Assembly (NCBI GenBank): GCA_019112825.1
Contig: DXIP01000011.1
Coordinates: 1 to 64,000, forward strand
DNA length: 64,000 nt
From: Alistipes excrementigallinarum
GTDB taxonomy: Bacteria; Bacteroidota; Bacteroidia; Bacteroidales; Rikenellaceae
Reading direction: 5' to 3'
The position numbers and the translations under genes are program-made. The notes beneath the pieces were generated by a model. It was not told where the DNA came from and did no database searches. It saw only the letters and a list, made by a program, of their open reading frames with translations. Shown in pieces: positions 7,993 to 16,136 of the stretch (positions are counted from its first letter, which is position 1; the number at the start of each line of letters is the position of its first letter).

Positions 7993-8875
7993 TGCTTGCT
8001 ACATTTTCATCGTTAGACACTTCCTCGGCGGCTGCCGGCTGCACGGCTGCGGCCTTCTTGGCCTCCAGCAGCGGCAGATAGTGCGAGAAGCTGTCGAAGA
8101 GCATGGCCGTCACACCGTCCGAGGTCTTCGTACCGCCCGAGACGGCATCCACCTCGTGGGCGGGGTCCTGGGCGCCGCCCTTGCGCAACTTCACCGAGAC
8201 GAACTGGTCACCCTCGAAAATCGTCTTGCCGAGGAACTTGGACTGATACTTCGACGTGGCGATTTCGGAACCCAGACCCGGGGTCTCGCCCTTGTGGGCC
8301 ATGATGATACCCGAAATCGTGTTCATGTCCTTCTCAAGCGCCACGTAGCCCCAAATCGGGCCCCACAGACCGGCACCGTAGACGGGCAGCACCACGCGGC
8401 CGTCCTTGGCCTCGAAGACCGGGAGCTTCCCTTCGGCAAAGGCCGTGGGCAGGTCGTTCAGCAGCGCAAAGACATCGCCGTCGATACGCTCGCCGCGGTC
8501 GTTGACCACATAGGCGCTGACGACATCGTCGTAGCTAATCGTGTCGATGAGCTTCTCCGCGTCGACCTGCATTCTTGCGGCATCACCCGCATAGAGCGAC
8601 GCCAGAATGTTGCGCTTCTTCTCGTTCAGGTCGTTGGCATCCTGACGCGGCTTGAGCGCCAGCGCTGCCACGGCCAGCAGGACGGCCACGATGATGACCA
8701 TCACCGTCGAGTACATGATGATATAGGCGTTGCTGTTCGTGTCGCTGAACAGCCCCTTCTTCTTCAGAGGGGTGAATTCCGATGCGGGAGCACCGCAGAC
8801 GGGGCACTTTTCGGGAGCGGCCGCACCTTCATGGATATAGCCGCAAACATTGCATTTGAATTTTTTCGTTGCCAT
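7985..8875 (-). CDS. nqrC: Na+-NQR subunit C with an N-terminal rubredoxin-like domain
   Basis: 296 residues, about 35 longer at the N-terminus than ordinary NqrC. Residues 1-37 form a rubrerythrin-type rubredoxin knuckle: Cys8, Cys11, Cys24, Cys27 in KCNVCGYIHEG and EKCPVCGAP. A single transmembrane helix follows (about 50-73) and then the periplasmic FMN-binding domain, where DAVSGGTKTS holds the Thr (about 251) that receives covalent FMN. In standard topology the N-terminus is cytoplasmic, so the extra iron centre would sit on the NADH side. The fusion is in one continuous frame, with no stop between. Whether it takes part in electron flow is unknown. Confidence 0.95.
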   Translation of the reverse strand: MATKKFKCNVCGYIHEGAAAPEKCPVCGAPASEFTPLKKKGLFSDTNSNAYIIMYSTVMVIIVAVLLAVAALALKPRQDANDLNEKKRNILASLYAGDAARMQVDAEKLIDTISYDDVVSAYVVNDRGERIDGDVFALLNDLPTAFAEGKLPVFEAKDGRVVLPVYGAGLWGPIWGYVALEKDMNTISGIIMAHKGETPGLGSEIATSKYQSKFLGKTIFEGDQFVSVKLRKGGAQDPAHEVDAVSGGTKTSDGVTAMLFDSFSHYLPLLEAKKAAAVQPAAAEEVSNDENVASNE

Positions 8876-8883
8876 TCTACTCC

Positions 8884-10011
8884 CTATTTTGCCAGTTTAA
8901 CACGTTTGTTTCTGCGCGAGATGTTCGCCTCGACCACATAGTGGTCCACCAGCGGAGCCAGCGCGTTCATGAAGAGAATCGAAAGCATCATGCCTTCGGG
9001 GTATGCCGGATTGACCACGCGAATCAGGATGGCCAGCGCGCCCGTCATGAAGCCGACGATGTACTTGCCCGTGTTGGTCTGGGCCGAGGTCACGGGGTCG
9101 GTGGCCATGAAGACCGCACCGAAGGCGAAACCGCCGACAATCAGGTGCCACCATGCGGGATACTCCGTCACGCCGAGAGCCTGGAAGAGGTAGCCCATCG
9201 CCAGACCGCCGACAAAGACCGAAAGCATCGTACGCCACGAGGCGATGCCCGTCAGCAGCAGAATCGCGGCACCGATGAGGATGGCCAGCGTCGAGGTCTC
9301 GCCGAACGAACCGGGGATGAAGCCCAGGAAGGCGTCCAGCGGCGAGAAGGTCATCGTGCCGGTCGAGCCGAGCTGCTCGAGGGCCGTGGCACCGGTGATG
9401 CCGTCGACGTGAGCGCCCATCATCGTCCAGTCGGAGTACCAGACCGTCTCACCCGACATCGAGGGGGTGTAGGCGAAGAATGCGAATGCGCGGGCCAGCA
9501 GCGCGGGGTTGAAGACGTTCATGCCCGTACCGCCGAAGACCTCCTTGCCGAAGACTACGGCAAAGGCCGTTGCGAGGGCCACCATCCACAGCGGCGTGCT
9601 CACCGGCATAATCATCGGGATGAGCAGACCCGAGACGAGGAAGCCCTCGTTGACCTCGTGGCCGCGCGCCTGGGCGAAGGCGAACTCGATGCCCAGACCG
9701 ACGATGTAGGAGACGCAGACCATCGGCAGCACGCGCACCAGACCGTAGAAGAAGGCCGTGAAGCCCGTCAGGCCGACCTGAATACCCGTATTGAAGCATC
9801 CGAAGAGGAATGCCGGCAGCAGCGCCACGACCACCACAATCATCGTACGTTTCATATCGTTGCAGTCGCGGATGTGCGCACCCTTCGTCGTAGTCGTATT
9901 GGGCACGAAGAGGAAGGTCTCGAACGCATCGAATGTCGATTCGAGGAAGCCCAGTTTACCGCCCTTGGTAAAAGTGGGCTTGATGTTGTCCATGAATTTA
10001 CGCAGTCCCAT
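8884..10011 (-). CDS. nqrB: Na+-NQR subunit B
   Basis: 375 residues, about ten transmembrane helices; the main Na+-translocating subunit. VFGGTGMNVFNPALLARAF is family-typical and HVDGITGATALEQ contains the flavinylation motif, with Thr209 the likely covalent FMN site. Riboflavin also binds this subunit in known enzymes. Two bases separate it from nqrA and eight from nqrC. A dedicated FMN transferase (ApbE) is needed for NqrB/C maturation and is not in the window. Confidence 0.97.
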   Translation of the reverse strand: MGLRKFMDNIKPTFTKGGKLGFLESTFDAFETFLFVPNTTTTKGAHIRDCNDMKRTMIVVVVALLPAFLFGCFNTGIQVGLTGFTAFFYGLVRVLPMVCVSYIVGLGIEFAFAQARGHEVNEGFLVSGLLIPMIMPVSTPLWMVALATAFAVVFGKEVFGGTGMNVFNPALLARAFAFFAYTPSMSGETVWYSDWTMMGAHVDGITGATALEQLGSTGTMTFSPLDAFLGFIPGSFGETSTLAILIGAAILLLTGIASWRTMLSVFVGGLAMGYLFQALGVTEYPAWWHLIVGGFAFGAVFMATDPVTSAQTNTGKYIVGFMTGALAILIRVVNPAYPEGMMLSILFMNALAPLVDHYVVEANISRRNKRVKLAK

Positions 10012-10013
10012 CG

Positions 10014-11369
10014 TTAAGCCTCCTTAATCATTAAGTTAATACCGTCGCGGATAATCTGCTGAATCTCGGTCTTCGAGGGGTCGACGAACTCGCAGAGTGC
10101 AAAGTCCTCCTCCACGACCTCGTAGATACCCAGATTCTCCATCTTCTCGATGTCGCCGGCCAGGCAGGCCTTCAGCAGATACATCGGGTAGATGTCCATG
10201 GGCAGATACTGCTCGTAGAGACCCGTCACCACGAAGGGGCGCTCGCCGCCGTTGAGGTTCGTGTCCAGACGGTAGGACTTCTTCGGGCAGAGCCACGAGA
10301 AATAGGCGTGCGACACCGAGAACTTGTTGCAGCGGGGCATCGCCCAGCCCAGCAGTTCGTACTTGTCGCCCTCGGGAATCACCGTCAGCATGTTGGCGTA
10401 GAAGCCGATGAAGCCGTCGGCGGCGACCTTCGTACCCGTCAGCACGTTGCCCGAGATGATGCGGACGCTGTCGCCCGGCTTCTGGGGCTTGATGTTGTTG
10501 CCGAGAATCGATGCCACGCTGGCGCCCGAGACGATGCGCACGTAGTGCGGTGCGGCAACCTCCGAGCCGGCCACGGCGATGACCTTCGTCATGTCGACGC
10601 GGCCCTCGTTGAACAGGCGGCCGATGATGGCCAGGTCCTGGATGTTGACCGTCCAGACCACGTCACCCTTGTTGATGGGGTCGATGTGGTGAATCTGGAC
10701 ACCGACGTTGCCCACGGGGTGCTTGCCTGCAAAGGTGTGCAGCTCGACGTTTCTAAGCGACGGCATCGCACCTTCGGCGCCGGCGCGCATCGAGAGGTGC
10801 ACCTTACCCTGGGTCAGACGACGCATCACCTCGATACCTGCCTGCAGGTTCTTCTGCTCACCCTGCAGCACGAAGTTGTAGTCGGGGGCCAGCGGCGCGG
10901 AGTCGAATGCGGAGATGAAGACCGCCTTCGGCACGTCGTTCGGGTCGGCAATGATGCCGTAGGGGCGCTGCACGAGCATCGGCCAGAGGCCCGACTTGAG
11001 CAGCAGCTCGACAATCTCCTCGCGCGAGGCCTTCGACGGCTCGAGCCGTGCGAACTCCTCGTAGTCGGTACGCTCGTCGGCAGCCACCGTCACGTTGAGC
11101 ACCTTGCGCTTCTCACCGCGGTTGACCGCCGTCACCGTGCCGCTGACAGGCGACGTGAAGAGCACCCGCTCGTTGTACTTGTTGAAGAACAACGGCGTGC
11201 CCGCCTTCACCTTGTCACCCACCTTAACCAGCAGCTTGGGCGTCACGCCCTCGAAATCGAGGGGCGACACGGCATATTCGGACGAACGCGGCGCTTCCGC
11301 CAACGTCTCCTCGGCCTTGCCCTGAAGATTGATGTCGAGACCCTTGCGTAGTGTAATGATTTTCGACAT
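10014..11369 (-). CDS. nqrA: Na+-NQR subunit A
   Basis: 451 residues, soluble peripheral subunit on the cytoplasmic side. Starts MSKIITLRKGLDINLQGKAE, the conserved amino-terminus, followed by a barrel-sandwich (biotinyl/lipoyl-like) stretch KLLVKVGDKVKAGTPLFF and the SLBB-containing C-terminal half. First gene of the operon. The 170-base upstream region, shared with divergent tatD, is AT-rich and contains a 6-bp inverted repeat, but its -7 box (TATTTTCG on the reverse strand, 11453-11460) is imperfect. Confidence 0.96.
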   Translation of the reverse strand: MSKIITLRKGLDINLQGKAEETLAEAPRSSEYAVSPLDFEGVTPKLLVKVGDKVKAGTPLFFNKYNERVLFTSPVSGTVTAVNRGEKRKVLNVTVAADERTDYEEFARLEPSKASREEIVELLLKSGLWPMLVQRPYGIIADPNDVPKAVFISAFDSAPLAPDYNFVLQGEQKNLQAGIEVMRRLTQGKVHLSMRAGAEGAMPSLRNVELHTFAGKHPVGNVGVQIHHIDPINKGDVVWTVNIQDLAIIGRLFNEGRVDMTKVIAVAGSEVAAPHYVRIVSGASVASILGNNIKPQKPGDSVRIISGNVLTGTKVAADGFIGFYANMLTVIPEGDKYELLGWAMPRCNKFSVSHAYFSWLCPKKSYRLDTNLNGGERPFVVTGLYEQYLPMDIYPMYLLKACLAGDIEKMENLGIYEVVEEDFALCEFVDPSKTEIQQIIRDGINLMIKEA

Positions 11370-11422
11370 TGATTAAAGATTTTGATTGTTATTTTGGAAT
11401 ATTTATGGGTTTCCGCATACGT

Positions 11423-11438
11423 TGTTAGCCGACTAACA
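11423..11438. promoter_or_regulatory. Inverted repeat in the nqrA leader
   Basis: TGTTAG (11423-11428), four bases, CTAACA (11433-11438): a perfect 6-bp dyad between the likely nqrA transcription start and its ATG. It could be an operator or a small hairpin; no regulator is identified. Confidence 0.35.
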
Positions 11439-11543
11439 CTCTAATTCGCGTGCGAAAATACGATTTTTTTCCGACAATTCCCCATCCGGAGCACAATATT
11501 TCTTAAATTAACTTACAAATCCACAATTTCCCCGGGAAATGCG

Positions 11544-11551
11544 TATTTTTG
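11544..11551 (+). promoter_or_regulatory. -7 box directly before tatD
   Basis: TATTTTTG matches TAnnTTTG exactly and ends five bases before the ATG at 11557. If used, the mRNA would have almost no leader. No good -33 element was found. Confidence 0.4.
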
Positions 11552-11556
11552 CCTTC

Positions 11557-12165
11557 ATGACTGCACCTTGGGTCAATATCCACACGCATCGGCCGACGGG
11601 TCTGTGCATCGAGCTTCGGGCGGCGGGCATCCATCCGTGGAAGGTCGCGGCGTCCGGCGCCGGGGGGCTCGGCAGGGCGCTCGACGAGCTCGACCGTGAG
11701 CTCGACGGGGCGCAGGCCGTCGGCGAAATCGGGCTCGACCTTGCCTGCGGCGTGCCGCTCGCGCAACAGGAGGAGCTCTTCCGCGCGCAGCTCGAACTGG
11801 CCGAGCGGCGGGGGCTTCCCGTGGTGCTGCACTGCGTGCGGGCCTTCGAGCCGGTGATGAAGGAGCTGGAACGCCACCACCTCCGTGCGGTCATCTTCCA
11901 CGGCTTCATCGGCTCGCCGCAGCAGGCGCGGCGCGCCCTCGCGCGGGGCTGCATGCTCTCGTTCGGCGAGCGGACCTTCGCCTCGCCCCGCACGCTGGAG
12001 GCGCTGCGCGCGACGCCCCTCGGGCAGCTCTTCGTCGAGACGGACGAGAGCCCGACGCCCATCGGGCGGCTCTACGAACGGGTGGCCGAAGCAAGGGGGG
12101 TGAGCGTCGAGGCGCTGCGCGAAGCGGCATGGGAGAACTACAAACGCATTTTCGAAACGACATGA
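11557..12165 (+). CDS. tatD: TatD-family metal-dependent hydrolase (deoxyribonuclease-like)
   Basis: About 202 residues, shorter than the usual 255-265, as in other Bacteroidota short TatD proteins. Metal-site motifs are visible: NIHTH near the start, GEIGLDL, VLHC, FHGFIGS and ETDESP. The TatD fold is a TIM barrel that acts as a 3'-5' exonuclease or general phosphodiesterase. I chose ATG 11557 because it starts directly ahead of the metal-binding NIHTH; an upstream in-frame ATG at 11539 would add six residues and would overlap the promoter box. Its stop overlaps the start of tcdA (ATGA). Confidence 0.85.
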   Translation: MTAPWVNIHTHRPTGLCIELRAAGIHPWKVAASGAGGLGRALDELDRELDGAQAVGEIGLDLACGVPLAQQEELFRAQLELAERRGLPVVLHCVRAFEPVMKELERHHLRAVIFHGFIGSPQQARRALARGCMLSFGERTFASPRTLEALRATPLGQLFVETDESPTPIGRLYERVAEARGVSVEALREAAWENYKRIFETT

Positions 12166-12893
12166 CAAACGACAACTGGCTGGAACGCACTGAATTGCTC
12201 CTGGGAGCCGAGAAACTGGAACGGCTGCGCCGCGCCCATGTCCTCGTGGTGGGGCTGGGGGGCGTAGGGGCCTATGCCGCTGAAATGATAGCGCGCGCGG
12301 GCGTGGGACGCATGACCATCGCCGACGCCGACACGGTCTCCCCGTCGAACATCAACCGCCAGCTCGTGGCGCTCCACTCGACCGTCGGCCGACCGAAGGC
12401 CGAGGTGCTGGCCGAGCGGCTGCGCGACATCAATCCCGACATCGAGCTGACGGTGGTCAACCGCTACATCCGCGACGAGGAGACCTACACGCTGCTCGAC
12501 GCCGCGCGCTACGACTACGTCGTCGACGCCATCGACACCCTCTCGCCCAAGCTGGCCCTCATCAAGGGGGCGCTCGACCGCCAGCTGCGGCTCGTCAGCT
12601 CGATGGGGGCCGGTGCGAAGACGGACCCCACGCGCATGGAGATTGCGGACATCGGCCGGACGCACCACTGCCCGCTGGCCCACATGCTGCGCAAGCGGCT
12701 CCACAAGCTCGGCATCCGGAGCGGATTCCGGGCCGTCTTCTCGGCCGAACCGATGCACGAGGGGGCGATGATTCTCTGCGAGGAGCAGAACAAAAAGTCG
12801 AACGTCGGGACCATCTCCTACCTCCCGGCGCTCTTCGGCATCGGCTGCGCCTCGGTGGTCATCCGCGACCTGGCGGGCGAGCCGATTCCCTGA
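12162..12893 (+). CDS. tcdA: tRNA threonylcarbamoyladenosine dehydratase (TcdA/CsdL, ThiF family)
   Basis: About 243 residues, E1-like enzyme that uses ATP to cyclise t6A37 to ct6A in tRNAs decoding ANN codons. The Rossmann nucleotide site GLGGVGAYAAEMIARAGVG is followed by the family D/N/R series (IADADTVSPSNINRQ), and AIDTLSPKLALI and SSMGAGAKTDPTR are characteristic of TcdA rather than ThiF or MoeB. There are no zinc CxxC pairs, also as expected. Start ATG 12162 overlaps the tatD stop, so the two genes are probably coupled. Confidence 0.9.
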   Translation: MTNDNWLERTELLLGAEKLERLRRAHVLVVGLGGVGAYAAEMIARAGVGRMTIADADTVSPSNINRQLVALHSTVGRPKAEVLAERLRDINPDIELTVVNRYIRDEETYTLLDAARYDYVVDAIDTLSPKLALIKGALDRQLRLVSSMGAGAKTDPTRMEIADIGRTHHCPLAHMLRKRLHKLGIRSGFRAVFSAEPMHEGAMILCEEQNKKSNVGTISYLPALFGIGCASVVIRDLAGEPIP

Positions 12894-13231
12894 CGCGACG
12901 CCCCTTTCCGGAAGGGGTCGGCCCAGAGCCGGCAGAGGGACGAACGGGGCGGAGGCGGCAGAGGGACGAACGGGGCGGAGGCGGCAGCCGCCGGAAACGC
13001 ACCCGTCAAACGGACGCCGCGACCGCCGGAAACGAACCCTGCAAGACGGAGAAGGCAGCCGCCGGAAACGCACCGGCAAGACGGAGCAGGCAGCCGTCGG
13101 AGGTACCCCGAAACGGGACCGAAGGCCTCCGGAAAAGCCGCCGCAAAGGGCCCGGCAGGGAGCCGCTACCGAGCAGCGGACAACAACGGACGAAAACGGA
13201 CAAGTAATATAACAACTAACTGACTGTCAAG
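12894..13231. repeat. Intergenic GC-rich repeats
   Basis: The gap contains a perfect 26-bp tandem duplication (12932-12957 and 12958-12983) and four looser copies of a word like cagccgccggaaacgcacc up to about 13080. An inverted repeat CCCCTT...AAGGGG (12901-12917) directly after tcdA lacks a T run. No gene is seen. Confidence 0.65.
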
Positions 13232-14188
13232 ATGGAAAACAACACGAAGAAACCTACCATCGTCTTTCTCGACGAATACACGCTGGGCGGCGCCGACCTG
13301 CGCCGCATCAAGGCGCTGGGCGACTATACGGGCTACGAAAACACCACCCGCGAGGAGGTCATCGAACGCTGCCGCACGGCCCGGGTCGTCATCACCAACA
13401 AGGTGGTGCTCGACCGCGAGACGCTGCGCGCGCTGCCCTCGCTCCGGCTCATCTGCGTCGCCGCGACGGGGATGAACAACATCGACCTCGAGGCTGCGGC
13501 CGAGCTGGGCATCGAGGTGCGCAACGCCGCCGGATACTCGACCCACTCGGTGGCCGAGACGACGCTCGGGGCCGCCATCGCGCTGCTGCGCCACAGCGTC
13601 TACTACGACCGCTACGTCAAGAGCGGCGCCTACGCCTCGTCGGGGCGGCAGTTCCACTTCGCCCTGGCCAACCACCAGCTGCACGGCTCATGCTGGGGCA
13701 TCGTCGGGCTGGGCACCATCGGCCACGAGGTGGCGCGGCTGGCCGAGGCCTTCGGATGCGAGGTCCGCTACACCTCCACCTCGGGCGTCGCACGCGAGGA
13801 ACGCTACCCCGCCCTCTCGCTGGCCGAGCTGCTGAGCTGGGCCGACGTCGTCTCGATACACTGCCCGCTCAACGCCCGGACGCGCAACCTCATTGGCGCC
13901 CCCGAGCTCGAAATCATGAAGCGGTCGGCCATCCTCATCAACGTGGCGCGCGGCGGCATCGTCAACGAGGCGGCGCTGGCCACGGCGCTCGACCGGGGCA
14001 GCATCGCCGGTGCGGCGCTCGACGTCTTCACGCAGGAGCCCCTGGCGGCCGACAACCCGCTGACGCACATCGCCGCCCCGGACCGCATCCTGCTCTCGCC
14101 CCACAACGCCTGGTCGCCCGTCGAGGCCGTCGAGGTGCTGGTGGGCTGCATCGAGCGCAACATCACGGAGTTCTGCAACCGTCAATAG
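13232..14188 (+). CDS. D-2-hydroxyacid dehydrogenase (NAD-dependent)
   Basis: 318 residues. The catalytic domain halves flank a Rossmann domain with GLGTIGHEV. The catalytic set of the family is present: Arg in NVARGGIVNE, Glu in TQEPLAADNP and His in LSPHNAWSP. TGMNNIDLEAA and SVAETTLGAAIALLRH are typical of glycerate/hydroxypyruvate or 2-oxoacid reductases; the exact substrate cannot be told. It is followed after 12 bases by the ProX-like deacylase, probably the same transcript. Confidence 0.9.
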   Translation: MENNTKKPTIVFLDEYTLGGADLRRIKALGDYTGYENTTREEVIERCRTARVVITNKVVLDRETLRALPSLRLICVAATGMNNIDLEAAAELGIEVRNAAGYSTHSVAETTLGAAIALLRHSVYYDRYVKSGAYASSGRQFHFALANHQLHGSCWGIVGLGTIGHEVARLAEAFGCEVRYTSTSGVAREERYPALSLAELLSWADVVSIHCPLNARTRNLIGAPELEIMKRSAILINVARGGIVNEAALATALDRGSIAGAALDVFTQEPLAADNPLTHIAAPDRILLSPHNAWSPVEAVEVLVGCIERNITEFCNRQ

Positions 14189-14200
14189 AGCGACGACCGC

Positions 14201-14707
14201 ATGGAGACTACACCCGACGAACGCCGCCAGCGGGTCTTCGACTTCCTCGACACCCACGGCATCCGCTACACCTGGTACGAGCACCCCGAGGCGCCGACCA
14301 TCGACATCGCCCGTCAATACTGGCACGACGACGGCTCGAAGCACTGCAAGAACCTCTTCTTCCGCAACCACAAGGGCGACCGCCACTATCTGGTCTCGTT
14401 CGACTGCGAGCGGAATCTGGCCATCCACGACCTCGAACACCGGCTGCGGCAGGGGAAGCTCTCCTTCGCCTCGGAGCAGCGCATGGAGCGGTGGCTCGGG
14501 CTGCGGCCCGGCTCGGTGTCGCCCTTCGGGCTCATCAACGACACGGAGAACCACGTGCACCTCTTCCTCGACCGCAACCTCGAACGCTGCGACGCCTACT
14601 CGTTCCACCCCAACGACAACCGGGCGACGGTGGTCATCACGCGCGAGGAGTTCATGCGCTATCTGGCGGCCGTGGGCAATTCGTTCGAATTCATCGACCT
14701 GTATTGA
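14201..14707 (+). CDS. ProX/PrdX-type Ala-tRNA(Pro) deacylase (YbaK superfamily)
   Basis: 168 residues, a free-standing trans-editing domain that removes wrongly attached amino acids (typically Ala) from tRNA(Pro). The conserved Lys in SKHCKNLFFRN and the glycine-rich loop RPGSVSPFGLIND are both present, as expected for the INS-like fold. It lies 12 bases after the dehydrogenase gene. The genome's tRNA-Pro(TGG) is at 58.1 kb, with no linkage to this gene. Confidence 0.88.
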   Translation: METTPDERRQRVFDFLDTHGIRYTWYEHPEAPTIDIARQYWHDDGSKHCKNLFFRNHKGDRHYLVSFDCERNLAIHDLEHRLRQGKLSFASEQRMERWLGLRPGSVSPFGLINDTENHVHLFLDRNLERCDAYSFHPNDNRATVVITREEFMRYLAAVGNSFEFIDLY

Positions 14708-14736
14708 ACGGCGGAAGCAAATTTTTTCTATCTTTG
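14704..14736 (+). promoter_or_regulatory. Promoter of the secreted 147-residue protein gene
   Basis: TTG at 14704-14706, 22 bases, then TATCTTTG at 14729-14736. The -33 element overlaps the stop codon of the preceding gene. Confidence 0.6.
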
Positions 14737-14763
14737 GTTAACCAAACCAAAAAAACACGACTC

Positions 14764-15207
14764 ATGAAAAAATTGACGCTTATTCTGCTCCTGCTCTTCT
14801 GTGCGGCCGGCACGCTCCGGGCACAGGAGCTCAAACCCGACATCATGTCCTACCTGCGCAGCGAAGGCTACGCCCCCTCCTACGACGAGGACGGCGACGT
14901 ACAGTTCAAGGTTGAGGGATATACCTACTACGCCATCACCCGCGACAGCGGCATGGGATACTCCTACGTCGAGGTCCGCGTACAGTTCGCTACGGACCAG
15001 TCGCTCGACAAGCTCATCACGATGGCCAACGACCTCAACCGCGGCAAATACGTCTGCAAGTATACGGCCTACGAGAACGACGGGGAGAATGTCTTCCAGT
15101 TCGGCGTGGAGTTCATCGCCTCGACCACGGCCCAGGTCAACTACATGATGGGACACGTGCTGCGTCTGCTCCCCTCGGAGGTGAATTCGGTCATCGACTC
15201 GCTCTGA
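14764..15207 (+). CDS. Secreted protein of unknown function, YbjN-like in outline
   Basis: 147 residues, not firmly recognised. Residues 1-20 are a signal peptide (MKKLTLILLLLFCAAGTLRA, cleavage before QELKP). The mature part alternates strands and helices: SYLRSEGYAPSYDEDGDVQF, an ITRDSG loop, strands EVRVQFAT and KYVCKYTAYE, and a final amphipathic helix LLPSEVNSVIDSL. The pattern resembles the YbjN/type III chaperone-like fold, but that is a guess. It has its own promoter and a following hairpin, so is probably transcribed alone and exported to the periplasm. Confidence 0.75.
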   Translation: MKKLTLILLLLFCAAGTLRAQELKPDIMSYLRSEGYAPSYDEDGDVQFKVEGYTYYAITRDSGMGYSYVEVRVQFATDQSLDKLITMANDLNRGKYVCKYTAYENDGENVFQFGVEFIASTTAQVNYMMGHVLRLLPSEVNSVIDSL

Positions 15208-15230
15208 TTCATCCGGAGCACCTATTTATA

Positions 15231-15272
15231 AGAAGAGGGATGCACCCCCGAACGGGGCACATCCCTCTTCTC
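15231..15272. terminator. Hairpin between convergent genes
   Basis: AGAAGAGGGATG pairs with CATCCCTCTTCT, with an inner CCCC/GGGG stem and a CGAA-type loop. It lies between the secreted-protein gene and the convergent Crp-like gene and could stop both; neither side has a long T run. Confidence 0.55.
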
Positions 15273-15429
15273 TGTATCGTATCGGCTTCTGTGCCCCACG
15301 TTCGCTCCGGCGGCGGAAGGGAGCCCCGGGCGGGTGCAGGGTGCAGGAAGACAGGCGCAAGAGACAGGCGCAGGAGACGAGCGCAGACCCGCCGCAGAAC
15401 CGTCGCAGGCCGCCACGCCCCGGCAGCGC

Positions 15430-16003
15430 TCAGAGAATCTCCTTCTTGATGCGGCAGAAGTAGGCCTCGGTCACCCCGATGTAGGAGGCCAGCGTCCGCG
15501 CCGAGACCACCTCCAGAATCTCGGGCCGGTACTTCAGCACGGCGATAATCCGCTCGCGGGCATCGCCCTTGATGTACTTGAGCTTCTTCTCCGAGGTGTA
15601 GAACTGCCCCATCGCCAGGTCGAACATCCAGCGGGCGAACTCGTGCGACTCGACCAGCAGCCGGTCGAACTTCGCCTTGGGGACCATGATGCAGGTGCAC
15701 CCCTTCTTGCAGGTCTCGAACTGCATGACGGCCGGCTGGTTCATATAATACGAGTGGGGCGAAAGGCAAATCGTCCCCGGAGAGGCGAATCCGTAGGTCT
15801 CCTCCTTCTCCTTCTCGAAGTAGACCACCCGCAGAATCCCCCTCCTTGACGATATAGACGTTGCGGTTGATATGACCGAACTCGATGACGGCCTTCTTGG
15901 GACCGAAGTGCACCTCCTCGCCCAGCGCGAGCAGCTGGCGGACCACCTCCTCCGAAGGATGGAAATCCCCCTCGTGCATAATCTGGTCAATCAGTTCATC
16001 CAT
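15430..16003 (-). pseudogene. Crp/Fnr-family transcriptional regulator, frameshifted at a G5 run
   Basis: Two reading frames together give a normal ~190-residue regulator. The first frame encodes residues 1-55 from ATG 16003 (MDELIDQIMHEGDFHPSEEV to NVYIVKEG); the second carries on with ILRVVYFEKEKEE and runs to the end. The break is at a run of five C on the plus strand (15838-15842); one base fewer would restore the frame. The cyclic-nucleotide-binding beta-roll and a C-terminal helix-turn-helix (SARTLASYIGVTEAYFCRI) are intact. It could be a mutation, a phase-variable switch or a read error. The gene is divergent from the lipoprotein at 16137, with an FNR-like palindrome between them. Confidence 0.8.
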
Positions 16004-16060
16004 GGCTGAAAACTCTTTTCGGGGCGAATTTACCAAAAAAGAGTCGAAAACAAACAATGT

Positions 16061-16074
16061 TTGACCTATGTCAA
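16061..16074. promoter_or_regulatory. FNR/Crp-type operator palindrome
   Basis: TTGACCTATGTCAA is a perfect 5-4-5 palindrome with the spacing of FNR boxes (TTGAT-N4-ATCAA). It is centred about 42 bases upstream of the expected start of the lipoprotein transcript, the class II activator position, and 64 bases upstream of the Crp-like ATG. Confidence 0.6.
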
Positions 16075-16096
16075 TGTTTTTACGGGTCTCTTTCTC

Positions 16097-16104
16097 TACT
16101 TTTG
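16097..16104 (+). promoter_or_regulatory. -7 box of the lipoprotein gene
   Basis: TACTTTTG, a perfect TAnnTTTG, 32 bases before the ATG at 16137. The -33 region is poor, consistent with activator dependence. Confidence 0.6.
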
Positions 16105-16136
16105 AAACTGAATAAACAACCAAATCCCCTTGTATT

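Noticed and set aside
15209..15429. Reverse-strand extension of the first Crp frame beyond the frameshift
   Set aside because: The extension has no homology; the second frame supplies the true continuation, so the long frame is an artefact of the shift.
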